Assembly: GCA_948567375.1 (NCBI GenBank)
Contig: OX419762.1
Location: forward strand, 30,447,465 to 30,511,464
Direction of reading: 5' to 3'
Origin: Lunularia cruciata
Lineage: Eukaryota; Streptophyta; Marchantiopsida; Lunulariales; Lunulariaceae
Length of the DNA stretch: 64,000 nt
In this document: one piece after another, positions 49,191 through 61,020 of the stretch
Layout: the number at the start of each line of letters is the position of its first letter
How positions within the stretch are numbered: the stretch's first letter is position 1
Made by a program: the position numbers and the translations under genes
The notes under the pieces: model-generated
The model's database searches: none
What the model was told of the DNA's origin: nothing
Seen by the model: the letters and a program-made list of their open reading frames with translations, nothing else

Positions 49191-49739
49191 AGTGGGCTTA
49201 GAGGAATCATTATCTCATGAATATCTCCAAGCTACAAATATGTGGACTTGTAGGCATCTAATATATAGGATGACATTTGTAATATTTATCATTTAACCAA
49301 ATGTTAAATGTCAAGAAATATTGACATTTAACATATATGATTATGTGAAATATTTGATAAATTAATTAATTAATTACATGAGATTTGCACAATCAATCAG
49401 TTCGGCAAAATGATGTTGAATTGCATGACACTTTTGCCATAATATATAGGCTCTTGCTATTGCTCACCCAGATTTGGCTATTGTCTCACATGTATACATA
49501 CATACAAATCTGCTATTATCTCACCCATACATATACAAGCACTTGCTACTCCTTCACCCAACTAGTAATGCATATCTAGTGCCTTGTCAAAAATGATCAC
49601 TTCACTTTTTGATAATTTTAACTACCCAAGCTAGTAAGTAGCCAATGCATGAAAGCCATAATGCTCATCTGTCAATGTTTGGATGACTACAAAGAAAAGT
49701 GCAGGCACCATGCCCGGTTGCACCAAAGTGATTATATGC
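49191..49739. other. Flank between element C and the MULE relic
   Basis: The first five bases AGTGG are the right target duplication of C. The remainder is AT-rich, with a short TTAATTAATTAATTA run near 49360, and shows no gene. It may hold the 3' end of the MULE, but no terminal inverted repeat was recognised. Confidence 0.35.
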
Positions 49740-51182
49740 ATGCTCCTTTTCATAAGGCAATTCCTAACATCATGTCCAGCACCAAGACATGACAGACACC
49801 AAAATATAGCCCAACTTTAATCCTCAAGTTGACAATCTCAAATCGTGATAAATCACACTTAGCTGATAACAAGGGTAGCTTATTTATCAAACTTGTTGGC
49901 CTCCCTATTCCGTCTTTTGCTAATGGGTCCTTGATACATTTTGTCTCTTGAGTCATTAGTTTGCATGCTTCATCAGCTCTTGTTGGTGTGGAAGATCTTG
50001 GTTGAAGCACGTGCAAATGGCACCAAACAAGGAGTACAATTTATTTTCCATGTATGGCACCAAATGTTTGAAGTTAGGGGTGATCTTGCAACCACCAATG
50101 CTCATAAAATTGTGATAATTCTAGGGAGGCATCCTCCATACAGATCAACAATGCAACTTGATGTGCATAGTGTAAACACATTATCATTATCATTGTGAAG
50201 TTCTTTGCGCATGGATCCAATGGCGGCTTGCCATTCTTGGCTGTCACCACAAGAAGATGTAGATCATTGACAAGGCTCAACACAAATTTGGATACCTTCA
50301 TCACAACTTTTTTTGTAGAAAGGTCCAACAAATGCTTGTGGCTTTTGGATCTTCCCAATTGAGCCAAGAACTCTCAATGTTGACTTTCCCATGCAAGTCT
50401 CATATTTCCTAATGTTGATTCAAGGTCACATGTTAATGTTTGAATATATTGTTTTAGTACTAAATGAGCTCCTTCAGCCCAAGATATGTTGATGTTCCCA
50501 AGGTATAGGAACTTGGATATTGATGGTTGAGCAAACATCTCCTTGTGTGGTAGCCAAGTCTTCTCAATATTGGAGCAACAAATGATATGCAACACATTCT
50601 ATCTTGAAAGATAGCCACCTTGACGTGACTGTAGCATGGTTGATAGATTGCACTACTTTGTTCTACTCTACCATGACTGCCTTCCATTCTTCATCATCTT
50701 TAACAATTTTGTGACAATGCGCCAAAAGGTTTTGTTGATGTGCCAATTGCAAAGAAGGTTCTTGTTGTCGAGAAAGGTATCAACTATTGCATTCATTAGA
50801 GCTAACTCCCAACTTGTAAGGATCACTCTTGGAACCATGACAAACATCCTTTGCATGCACTTTTATGCCCTAGCATAGTCTACCTTAAGCTCAAAGTGGA
50901 GAAATGGGAACATCATGTTACTCCTACAACATTTAGGAGTAGAAGTTTAATTTTTTTCATCTTGTAAGTCAAATCATGATGAAGGTCAATGAGAATGACC
51001 TAGCAAGCATGATTGCATACATATGGGCGACAAACAAGTGCAAATTGTGCTCATCTTCATCCTTCTTGAATTCATCTTTGTATTTCCTTGTGGATATGTC
51101 ATCCAACAAAGCTTGCAACAACATGACCTTTGAATCTGCAAGATGAAGAGTCAATTTGTCAAGGTTGTCACACCATGTGTAG
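49740..51182 (-). pseudogene. Mutator-like (MULE/FAR1-type) transposase relic
   Basis: The minus strand reads DEHNLHLFVAHMYAIMLARS near 51040, then TYKMKKIKLLLLNVVGVT. Next come VPRVILTSWELALMNAIVDT (50840) and NLLCNWHINKTFWR. These are the hallmarks of the MULE DDE domain (DCTYKTNxYxxPLL, VxVTDRELALMxAI, LLCxWHIxKNV). C-terminal parts include HLVLKQYIQTLTCDLESTLG, a KDPLAKDGIGRP basic motif, and a zinc knuckle CLSCLGAGHDVRNC at about 49795-49755. The catalytic Asp of TDREL is changed to Ser-Trp. The N-terminus is cut at 51182 by the B3 LTR. Inactive. Confidence 0.9.
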
Positions 51183-52517
51183 TGTCACACCTTGATTGCT
51201 TGGACTCTAGAGTAGTAGTGTTGGTAGTTAGGAGTATTTTGGTAGTTACTCATAGGCTACTTGTTGATGGTCAGCTTTCATGTTCAAAGTACTAACTACA
51301 TGGTAGGGCCTACTATCACTTGTACCATTTGCACTATTGGGTGTGATGTTAGTGGGACCATTATATGTTAAGACTTAGGTCAAGTCCAAGGGATACACTT
51401 TTGAAGTATAGCTCTAGAGAGTTCACTTCTTTGATGTTGAGCCTTTTGAGTTCTTGGCTATGGTGGACAAAAGCCAGCAAGTGTCACTTGGATTCTCTTA
51501 GCTAAAGTGGGTGTGGCTTGATTGTAATTAGTATCCAATTGTTGATAGATTATTGAGTGATAGATCAACTATTGATCTGATTGAGTGTGATTTGAGTTGT
51601 GTAAACAAACTGATTACATCAAAGAAATGAGGTCAAGGGGAAATTGATGCAAGAACTAAAAGTGTTTGTGGTATCTCCAAGACTTGCTAATCATTGGTAG
51701 CTTGATTGGAGTTCTGGTTTTCCCTAGTGTGAAAAAGCTCATTTGATAGATGTAAATTTGGCAATGAGGTAGACAATGTGCAGAAGTATTGGCCAAATTT
51801 TAGCAAAGAGAAGTAATTTTCAAGCGATACTTGTGATTTTGAGCTCAAGAGATGAAGGGAGGACCAATTTGGTGGAAGTTGAGTTCAAAAAGTGAAACTA
51901 AAGGTGGAGTTGAGAACCCATCCTTGTGAATTTATGATTTGGAGATATTTCAATTTGGCATGAGTGGAGAGTTAGCAGAGGATTTGATGGTCAACCAACT
52001 TTAAGGATTTATGTCAAATTTTATGTCAAATTTTTGTTGGAGTTTATGTCAAATTTTGGCCAGATTTGGAGGAGTTTTGCTTGTTGGTTAGATTTGGAGG
52101 AGTTTCACTCAAGTTGGAAGAGTTTTACAGATTTGGAGGAGTTTTGCCAGATTTGGAGAAGATTCAAAGGCAAGAAGAAAGGCCTCATTTGGACATCTAG
52201 AGGCTTTGAGGCATAAGGTTGTGGGCTATGAGAGGCTACAAAGGCCCAGCAAGCCATTGAGGCTAGCTAGTTTAGAGTAGATTTTGATCATTGTTTGGCA
52301 AAGTCTGCCCATCTTGCTAGATTGTGCACAACAAGGTTTGACCTCTAGATCTTTGGTTCCTAGACTAGTGCCCTAGCCAAATGGTCCACCTTCACTTGTT
52401 GTCCTAGTGACTGTTCCACTATTATCTATACACTTGTAGCTTTGGCTAGGAGAGAAAATTTGATCCCATTCTTGGTGATCTTGGTAGCTTAGGAAGTAGA
52501 TAATTCATATTCTATCA
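51183..52517 (+). repeat. B3 5' LTR (about 1.33 kb)
   Basis: Starts TGTCACACC and ends ATCA, aligned in opposite orientation with 58832-60131 (B2). It contains several units of about GATTTGGAGGAGTTTTGC between 52063 and 52160. It interrupts the MULE relic. The matching 3' LTR lies beyond the window. Confidence 0.85.
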
Positions 52518-53037
52518 AAAGCCAAATGGTGGCAGAATCAGTCCAATGTTGATTTATGAGATGGAAGGTTTTCATTTAGATTTCTTATGATTGGATCTCC
52601 TCCATTCTCTACTTCTTGTTTGTGCACCATGTTTGTGTGAGATATCTTGACTTTAGAGTGTTGGTGCTCTGGTGTGCTCTTGGTAGTGAGGTTGGAATGA
52701 TGACCAATAGGACTACCTATGTGTCTCTCCAATGAGATAGGAAGTGATGACCTATAGACCATGAGAATGCATGTTGTGATGTCATGTTACAGATTTTTCT
52801 TTCCCCTAGTGTAATTGTTGTAGTTAGAGCTACATTAGTCGGTAACGTTCAGTTGGAGGTATTGGTACTTGGTGGTGATTTTTGGTGGGGTACTCGCGGA
52901 GGTTTGGGTTACGGGTTGCAGTTCTTGGTTACTTTGTCACAACTGAGTTCTTTGGGCATTCCAAAGGAGATAGTGCTATAATATGTAGTGGGTTAACATG
53001 GAGTAGCGCTTGATATTAGCCTATATCTTAGGTCCCA

Positions 53038-53744
53038 ATGAAAGAGGAGATTGACTCTAAGTTGGAGTTTGACACAAGAGCTGATTCACTTGAGAGTGCA
53101 CTTGGTGTGTTTGCACTATTGTTGTGGGACATGGACAAGATTCATGGGGCCTCCAAAGGTGTTACTTTGGAATGATCTGCAATAGATGTGGAACCAGACT
53201 TTGTTCACACCCTTCATGGCATGGAAGTGCTTATTTCAAAACTTAGAAGGTCCACCAATGGATGGACAACTATTGTGAGTTTAGGAGAGCCCACTGAGAG
53301 GAGATTGAGCTATAGAGACAATATTTGTCTCCAAACTATGACTCCATTACTTTAGGCTTGATTCCTAGGGGTAGATTGGCAATACCCAAGAGTTCTAATT
53401 CTAGTAGTGTTGGTAGATCTCTTGGGATGGTGCTACTACAAGTGAAGGTACTACTACAAGAGGTGGTTTAGTATCGAGGTTTAACCTCATGGTGAAGTTC
53501 TTCTAGTGTTTGAGGCAAAAATACTAGGAAGTGCGGATTGACAAGCTAAAGAGCTTGCAAGAGTTCTAAAAAAAAGCTAGAGAGAGCCTATGCAAGGTAT
53601 ACACTTGTGAGACAATCAATTATTTTTACTCAAGGAGTTACTGAGATCTAGGCAATCTAGTTTTGGTATGAGATACTGGACAAGGAGTTGCGATGTAGAG
53701 TCCATGATGCTATGTTATTATATGCAACTTTGGCTATGTCGTGC
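53038..53744 (+). pseudogene. B3 gag, N-terminal part
   Basis: ATG at 53038, after the leader, opens MKEEIDSKLEFDTRADS, matching B2 gag starting at 58327. The text ends near DKELRCRVHDAMLLYATLA, where element B2 interrupts it. Stops occur, and one about 50-bp stretch present in B2 is missing near 53175. Confidence 0.82.
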
Positions 53745-53957
53745 ATAAACATACATTTTTGTCAACATCACACACTATAGAAGCACAACTCACACATAAG
53801 TCATACATGGACTCTAAAGTACCACAATGATTAGGAGGCCTGGTACTATTGAGCCCCATCATTAGTTGCCTATCTGCAATCTATACCATATAAGGGATGA
53901 ACCAGCTATAAGTCATAACAATTGTCCTTGAGTGACCACCATGAGGGGAGGAGTCAT

Positions 53958-54038
53958 ACATGCCATATGCCATCCTCTCAGACAACTATCACACAATAAC
54001 ATAGTAACAACTTTACTAAAAGATCCGCATAACATACA
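53958..54038 (-). pseudogene. B2 PHD finger
   Basis: Minus-strand translation: C-M-L-C-G, eleven residues after C2, then C-D-S-C, LRGW, H, MA, C, followed by MTPPLMVV. Spacing C-x2-C-x11-C-x2-C-x4-H-x2-C is exactly a PHD finger. The six ligands are at 54038-54036, 54029-54027, 53993-53991, 53984-53982, 53969-53967 (His) and 53960-53958. The last cysteine pair is lost after QGQLL; it is still seen in B1. A frameshift separates it from the preceding integrase C-terminal region. Confidence 0.9.
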
Positions 54039-54134
54039 CCGCAAACCTACACATATAGTGCCAAACTTGGGTCCATAGTACCATCTATATTTAAGAGGTG
54101 GCATGGCATACAATTGCACACATAATCCTTCCAA

Positions 54135-55250
54135 ACAACACCATCATGTCTTTCCAACACAAGGACTCCAGATGGCAAAACCTCACGCACTCTCAAGATA
54201 ATATGGCCTATAGAAACATCAAGTGTTGTTGGTGCTATTTGTTATAGATATACATAGGTGACTAGATAAAATTGATAGATCAAGGGTCTATAACCTACTC
54301 CTTGAATGGAAACATAGTGTAAGGTATCCCTAAGTTGAGCAATTGCCAAGTTCTCAAAAGCTATCGGCATCACTCTCCAAAAGATCTCTACCTATTGAGA
54401 ACAAGCATTCATCTATACATCTGGATCATCCAAGTCCAAAACTACAGTAGCATCTTGATGGATGGCTATAGGTAAATCTAGATCTTGTCCATACAATAGA
54501 AAGTAACGAGAGAAGGATGTTAAGGAGGCTTGCCTGCTGAACCAATAGTCCATGGCTAACCAAGGTAACTAGAGATCCCAATCTCCCAAGTGGCCTCTTT
54601 GCAAACCATACTTTTGCAATCCTCTCTTCACTGTTTGAACCACTCTCTCTACTAAGCTATCTACCTTAAGGTGATCTTGGGAGGTAGTATGATGATCAAT
54701 CAAAGCCTTGTCACACAAGACCTGAAACTCCTCCAAGAACTATGTACCTTGATCAGTCAAAACCTTAATTGGTGCACCAAAATGATGGAGAACTCGATCC
54801 AAGAACAAGTAAGTTGTCCCTTCACTGGACTTGTCAGGAAGTACCACCAACTCAATCCACTTGGAGAAGTGCTCCACCATCATCAAAACATACCAATGAT
54901 GTCTCACAGTCAATGATAAAGGTCCAACAAAGTCCAAAATCCAATGGTAATCCAATCCCATGATAGGTAATGGGTGTAATTGTGGTGCAGGAGTATTAAA
55001 TGATGCTCTAACTTGATCACAAACCACACATCTGGCAACAAATTGTTGTACATTGGTCTGCATACCGCATCATCAATAATGACTCTAGAAAAAGCTATAT
55101 GTATGCTTTACTCCAAAATGTCCCAACTCTTCATGAGCATGACGGACCAAGTGTTGTCTTTGAGATGAAAGTAGTACTACTCACACTCTATCATCCTCTC
55201 GTACATGCAAAAGGTGTTTACTCTCGAATCTAAACCGTTTGGCTTGCTGA
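54135..55250 (-). pseudogene. B2 integrase
   Basis: Zinc-binding end CVVCDQVRASF near 55030, catalytic core with LDYHWILDFVGPL (first Asp), MVEHFSKWIELV and VLTDQGT (second Asp), then LVERVVQTVK with the catalytic Glu near 54640. A C-terminal domain with ENLAIAQLRDTLHYVSIQGV, TLDVSIGHIILRVREVLPSG and WKDYVCNCMPCHLLNIDGTM leads to the PHD finger. The three catalytic residues are still readable, but stops and shifts interrupt the frame. Confidence 0.9.
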
Positions 55251-55489
55251 AGAACACGATCTCTCTCCTTGGCCCCAACTATGCTACCTATAATACCAAT
55301 GTGAAGATAGTCCATCACTAAGACAACATCATGAATGTCTGTACCACTATCTCCACTCTTTGGATCTATGATCTCAATAACTCCTCTTGTATGTGTTGAG
55401 AGAGATACTACCAAAGCCTCAAAAAATATATAGATAAAGGCAGATGCATGCCAACCTAGCACTATCTCCTCATCTATCTCACCATGCCA

Positions 55490-55750
55490 ACATGCTCCGG
55501 TCTGATTTTGCTGGCTAGGACATGGGTTTCTATTCAACTCATCTGCATCATGGTTCACCACTCCAGGTCTATGAATAACCGTCAAATCATACTCCTATAA
55601 AATCAAGCCCATCATGCAAGCTTCCTTGAAAGCTTGTCGGATTCCATCAACTACTTCAATGGCTGATGATCAATGATGAGAGTAAAAAGGTTACCAAATA
55701 GGTAACATAAAAAATGTACTACTGCCCATAGCATTGCCAAGCACTCTCCC
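55490..55750 (-). pseudogene. B2 RNase H C-terminal part
   Basis: Reads ECLAMLWAVVHFLCYLFGN, LIIDHQPLK and MESDKLSRKLA, then EYDLTVIHRPGVVNHDADEL. These match the end of gypsy RNase H (ECLAxxWAxxxFRxYLxG, TDHQPLKWL, VxHRPGxxNxxADALSR). The upstream RT is absent. Confidence 0.87.
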
Positions 55751-56119
55751 TTGTACTCCAAATCCAAGTGATCTCTGTTGGTATTGGAGTATCTTCTGCA
55801 TGGGCAGTCCCCTCCAATAAATCACCAAGCCAAGTAACAAAACCACTAAAAAGTTGAAACTTATGTTGCTATGGTCCCGGACTGTAGTGAGCAAAGACTA
55901 CCACTACTAAAGTGTATAGGTAGGCAAAATACCCATCCCTCACCTGACTACCAACCTGGTCTATAGGAGATTGTCTCCTCTCAATAATCAATACTAAAAC
56001 CCATGGAGTATAAAACTACTCTCCCAACTAACACATCATATGACTCAGCCACTATCGCAATGGCTTGAGCCCTCACCACAGAGCTATTAGTCAAATGACC
56101 AAGCTGAATCTAAACAATA

Positions 56120-56620
56120 GCTCTCCATATGTGATGTATTGTGTAGAATCACCACCTAGAGATGTTTGGATCTGAAATGGACACCTCTCCACAATGGTCT
56201 TTCATAACTCCAGACCAACAACTACAACTTTCCCCAACATAAGGGGCTATGCAATAAAGTCTAGTAAGATCTTCTGTGGTGTATAGACTTTCCTTGAAGG
56301 TCCATGCAAACAAAAAATCCCCCTTTGGTTATCCAATAGGACAAATCTGGGTGTACACCGTGCCCACTCAAAGGCCGGTCTAGCAGGTAATTCCTCCAAT
56401 CTAACTATTGCTACCTGCCATAAACCATTGGTTGCTGAGCAAATGCCATGCCCCTCAACCAAGTCAACTCCACTATCACCTACATTTGATCTTGTAATAG
56501 GAACCACATCATCCCTAATATCACAAAGCATGGAAGCCAACAAAAACACTAGGGTTGGGTCAACTCCCAATGTACACACATCATTGGGTAAGAATAATGG
56601 AAAGTGCATAATCAGCTAAC
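56120..56620 (-). pseudogene. B2 protease
   Basis: Minus-strand text begins MHFPLFLPNDVCTLGVDPTL, then FVLLDNQRGIFCLHGPSRKV, YTPQKILLDFIA and PLMLGKVVVVG. The aspartic protease site is LLDFIA, in place of the usual LLDSGA. Mutated at the Gly position as well. Confidence 0.78.
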
Positions 56621-56699
56621 CACCTCCAAATCATGCTAGACTTAGTTTTTGTAGTAGAAAGTAGCTGGCTAGTAGGCAGTCCATCATACAACCCATCAC

Positions 56700-58327
56700 C
56701 ACTTACCACACCTACACTAGGATGCCTAGGACCCATGGATGTTGTCTGAAGTGCCTTAGAGAGTATAAAAGATTAGGGAAGTCTAACATGTCTACCGGCC
56801 TCTCTTCTTTGTGGGTTCAACTCCATTGATATTCCTCTAGGCTCTAGAGCATGAACTGCATTCCTAGTCACTACGGTAGATGCATCTACTTGTGCTTCTC
56901 TGTACATGAAGTCTAAGACATCTCTATCACCTGCATATGAGGTAGAAGCCTTAGCATCCAAATCTGATCTCCTCTGAGCTATGGCCATGCTAGCCGATCT
57001 CTTCTCCAACTGCTCAATCCAAGTAGCCATGGCTGTATCAAAAGTAAGGGCGGGTATTGCACCTCTACTAGGTGTGGATCTTCTACCACCACTTCTACCA
57101 CCTTGTCTTCATAACCTAAAGCTCCTCTACCAGCTGCCATAATAACTCTACCACTCCATAACTTTGGGTGTAAGTTAAAGCATTGATCACTAGTGTGACC
57201 AAATCTTTGGCAACACTCACACTGTCTCTATGTTGGCTATGATGCACCAAAGGTATTAGGTCTGCTGCCATGAGTGCACTCTCTCTTGTGATGAGGTCCA
57301 CCACAAGTCCAACAAGCAACAGTACTACTCATTGGTTGTTTTTGACCCAAAAATGAAGGTAAGGGTCTGGCCACATTAGGCCCTCCACTCACTCCATAGG
57401 ATCTAAGCTGTCCACCCTGTCCTTGGAAAGCAACATGGCATGGTGCACTTTGCTGCACTCTAGAAGAAGTAACAACTATGGATGAGGTCTCTCTACCAAA
57501 TCCAGATGTCACCACTCTCTCCTCGACCATGTTGATCTCAATACACTCAACCAAACCAAAGACCACTGCCAAAGTAGGTGAAGTAGCATGTAGTAATGTA
57601 GCATCACAAACTCTACATTGTAACTCCTTGTCCAGTATCCCATACAAAAATTGGATTGCTTGGACATCAATAACTCCTTGAGTAAAACTGATCAGCCATC
57701 TCATGAAGTGTATGCCTTGCATAGGCTCTCTCCAGCCTTCTATTGGAACTCTTGCAAGCTCCTTAGCTTGTCAGTCCGCACTCCCTTTTAATTTTGCCTC
57801 AAACACTAGAACTCCACCATGGGGTTAAACTCCGGTACTACACTACCTCTTGTAGTAGTACCTCCACTTGTAGTAGCACCATCTCCAAGAGATCTACCAA
57901 TGCTACTAGAGCTAGAACTCATGGGTACTACCAATCTACCCCTAGAAACCAAGCTTGAAGTAATAGAGATATAATTTAAAGACCAATACTATCTCCATAG
58001 CTCAATCTCTTCCAAGTGAGCTCTCCTAAACTCATAGTAGTTGTCCATTAGTGGAACCTTCAAATGCTAAAACAACCCCTTCCATGCCATGAAGGGTGTA
58101 AAAAAAGTTGGGTTCCACATTTGCTATTGATCACACCAACTATTGAACTCTTGGATGAAGTCATCCAACTCAATGGTACCCACTATACCAAAGTAACACT
58201 TTGGACCTTTGGAGGTTCCATAAATCTCATCCATGTCCCACAACAATAGTGCAAACACACCAAGTGTACTCTCAATTGAATCAACTCTTGTGTCACACTC
58301 TGATTCAGAGTCAATCTCCTCCTTCAT
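56700..58327 (-). pseudogene. B2 gag with CCHC knuckle
   Basis: Starts MKEEIDSESECDTRVDSIES at 58327 and continues through LYGILDKELQCRVCDATLLH and VVFGLVECIEINMVEERVV. The knuckle CWTCGGPHHKREC lies at 57314-57276, and a C-terminal helical part (MATWIEQLEKRSASMAIAQR, 57030) follows. Long open stretches make it the best preserved gag of the family in this window, but stops still break it. Confidence 0.85.
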
Positions 58328-58831
58328 TGTGACCTAAGATACAATTTGATAACGAGCACCGCTTTGAGTAAATCCATTGTGTATTGCAGCGCTATCTCCT
58401 TCAGAATCCCTAAAGAACTCCATTGTGAGAAAGTAACCAAGAACTGCAACCCGCAACCAGAACCACCACAAGTACCCCACCAAAAATCACCACCAAGTGC
58501 CATACCACCAATTGAACGTCATCAACTAGTGTAGCTCTAACTGCAACAATTACACTAAGCAAAAGAGCAACCTGTAATGTACACTCTCATGGTCTATAGG
58601 TCATTACTTCCTATCTCACCAAAGAGAAACATAGGTAGTTTGACTAGTCATCATTCCAGCCTCACTACCAAGAGCACACCGTAGCACTAATGCTCTTAAG
58701 TTAAGGCACCTCACAAAAACATGGTGAAAATAGGAAGCAAAGAATGGAGAAGGCCCAATCATAAGAAATCTAAACAAAAACCCTCCATCTCATAAATCAA
58801 CTCTAGACTAACTTTGCCACCATTTGGTATT

Positions 58832-60131
58832 TGACATAACATGAGTTATCTACTTCCTAAGCTACCAGTATCACCAAGAATGGGATCAAACTGTCTCTCC
58901 TAGCCAAAGTTATAGGTGTATATATAACATTCAAACCATCACCAAGACAACAAGTGAAGGTGGATTAATTAGCTAGGGCACCAATCTAAGAACCAAAGAT
59001 GTAGGAGTCAAACCTTATTATGTGCAATCTAGTAGGGTGGGCAGATTTTGCTAAACAATGACCAAAATCTACTCTAAACTAGCTAGCCTCATGCCAACAA
59101 GCTGACCCTTCTAGGCCTTTGTAGCCTCTCATAGCCCATAGCCTTGAAGTCTCTAAGTGCCAAAATTCAGCCAAATGAAGCCTTTCTTCTTGCCACTTCA
59201 ACCCTCCAAATCTAGCCAAAATTTGATGTTTAAATCCTCTCCAAATTTGGCCAAAATTTGACATAAACTCCAACAAAAATCTGACGTAAATCCTTAAAGT
59301 TGCTTGACCACCAAATCCTCTACTAACTCTACACTCAAGCCAAATTGAAATGATAGGTTTCTCTAAATCACAAATTCAAGTCGATGGGTTCCCAACTCCA
59401 CCTTCAATTTCACTTTTTGAGCTCAACTCACACCAAATTGGTCTTCAAAGTCACAACTACCGCTTGAAAATTGTTTCTCTTTGCTCAAAATTTGGCTAGC
59501 ACTTCCACACACCGTCTACCTCATTGCCAAACCTACATCAATAGAATGAACTTCTACACAATAGGAAAAATCAGAACTCCAATCGAGCTACCAATGATCA
59601 ACAAGTCTTGGAGACACCACCAACACTCTCAATTCCTGCATCCGATTTCCCCTTGACTTGACCTATTTGATGTAATCAGTTTGTTTACACAACTCGGATC
59701 ACACTTAATCAAATTAGTACTCAATCTGTCACTCAATAATCTGCCAACCACCAGGCACTAATTACAATTAAGCCATACCCACTCTAGCTAAGAGAATCCA
59801 AGTGACACTCATTGGCCTCTATCCACCATAGCTAGGAACTTGAAGGCTCACCATCAGAGAAGTGAGCTCTCTAGAGCTGCACTTTGAAAGTAAACCCCTT
59901 GGACTCAAGCTAGGTCTCAAACTCTAACGGTCTCGCTACCAGCACATCTAAGGGTCCCGCTACCAGCACATCCAATGGTATGAATGATGCAAATGACGGT
60001 GGGCCTCACCATGTAGTCAATACCATGAACATGAAATCTGACGGTCAAGTAACCACCAAAATCTCCTAACTACCAACACTACTAGTCTAGATTTTGAGCA
60101 ATCTAGGTGCAAAGCTACGGATGGCATGACA
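58832..60131 (-). repeat. B2 5' LTR (1.30 kb)
   Basis: Minus strand TGTCATGCC at 60131 to TCA at 58832. It aligns along its length with the B3 LTR (51183-52517) in inverted orientation. A short local duplication (GCTACCAGCACATC twice) is at 59935-59985. Confidence 0.85.
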
Positions 60132-61020
60132 CCTACTTTCATAGTGGTCTTTGGTTTGGATGAGCGTATTGAGCTCAACATGGTAGAAGAGAGAGTGGTG
60201 ACCTCTAGATTTGGTAGGGAGACCTCATCATAGTTGTTACTTCTTCTAGAGTGCAATAGAATGCACCATGTCATGTTGGTCTTCAAAGACATGATGGACA
60301 GCCAGATCCTATGGAGCGAGTGGAGGGCCAATTGTAGCTAGATCCTTACTTTCCTTTTTGGGTGAGAAATAGCCAATGAGTGATGGTGTTGCTTGTTGGA
60401 CTTGTGGTGGACCTCACCATAGGGGAGAGTGCACTTAGGGCAACGTACCAATGCTTTGACTTACACCCGGAGTTACGGAGTGGTAGAGCTATTATGGTAG
60501 GTAGTAGAGGAGCTCTAGGTCATGGAGAACAAGGTGGTAGAGGTGGTGGTAGATGATCCACACCTAGTAGGGGTGTAGTAGTGCCCTTACTTCTGATACA
60601 GCCATGGCTACGCATTGAGCAGTTGGAGCAAAAATTAGCTAGCATGGCCATAGCTCAGAGGAGATCAAATTTGAGTGCTAAGGCTTCCACTTCATATGCG
60701 GGTGATAGAGACACCTTAGACTTCATGTGAAGAGCAACATAGGTGGATGCATCTTTCGTAGTGACTAGGAGTGTAGTACGTGCTCCAAGGCCTAAAGGAG
60801 CATTAGTGGAGTGCTCCAAGGCCTAGAGGAGCATTAGTGGAGTTGTACACACAGAGAGAAGAGGTTGGTAGATAGGTCAAACTTCCCCAATCTTTTACAC
60901 TCTCTAAGGCACTATAGACAACATCCATGGCTCCTAGACATCCTAGTGCAAGTGTGGTGTAGTGATGGGGTGCATGATGGAAAACCTACAAGTCAGCCAC
61001 GTGCCACTACATAGACTAAG
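60132..61020 (+). pseudogene. B3 gag, C-terminal part with CCHC knuckle
   Basis: Resumes PTFIVVFGLDERIELNMVEE in line with B2 gag. It contains the knuckle CWTCGGPHHRGECT near 60390-60430. A 36-bp tandem duplication (GGAGCATTAGTGGAGTGCTC-type text) is at about 60782-60842. Stops present. Confidence 0.82.

Larger units (their letters stand above)
53745..60131 (-). mobile_element. Element B2: Ty3/gypsy copy with PHD finger, methyltransferase and RT deleted
   Basis: Minus-strand order is 5' LTR (60131-58832), gag (from 58327), protease, deletion junction (about 55750), RNase H end, integrase, PHD finger; it stops near 53745 without a 3' LTR. It lies in inverted orientation inside gag of B3. At the junction, text matching B3 just before the methyltransferase (ATTTGGAGTACAAG) runs directly into RNase H (ECLAMLWAVVHF). 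About 1.3 kb of methyltransferase plus RT are therefore missing. Confidence 0.88.
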
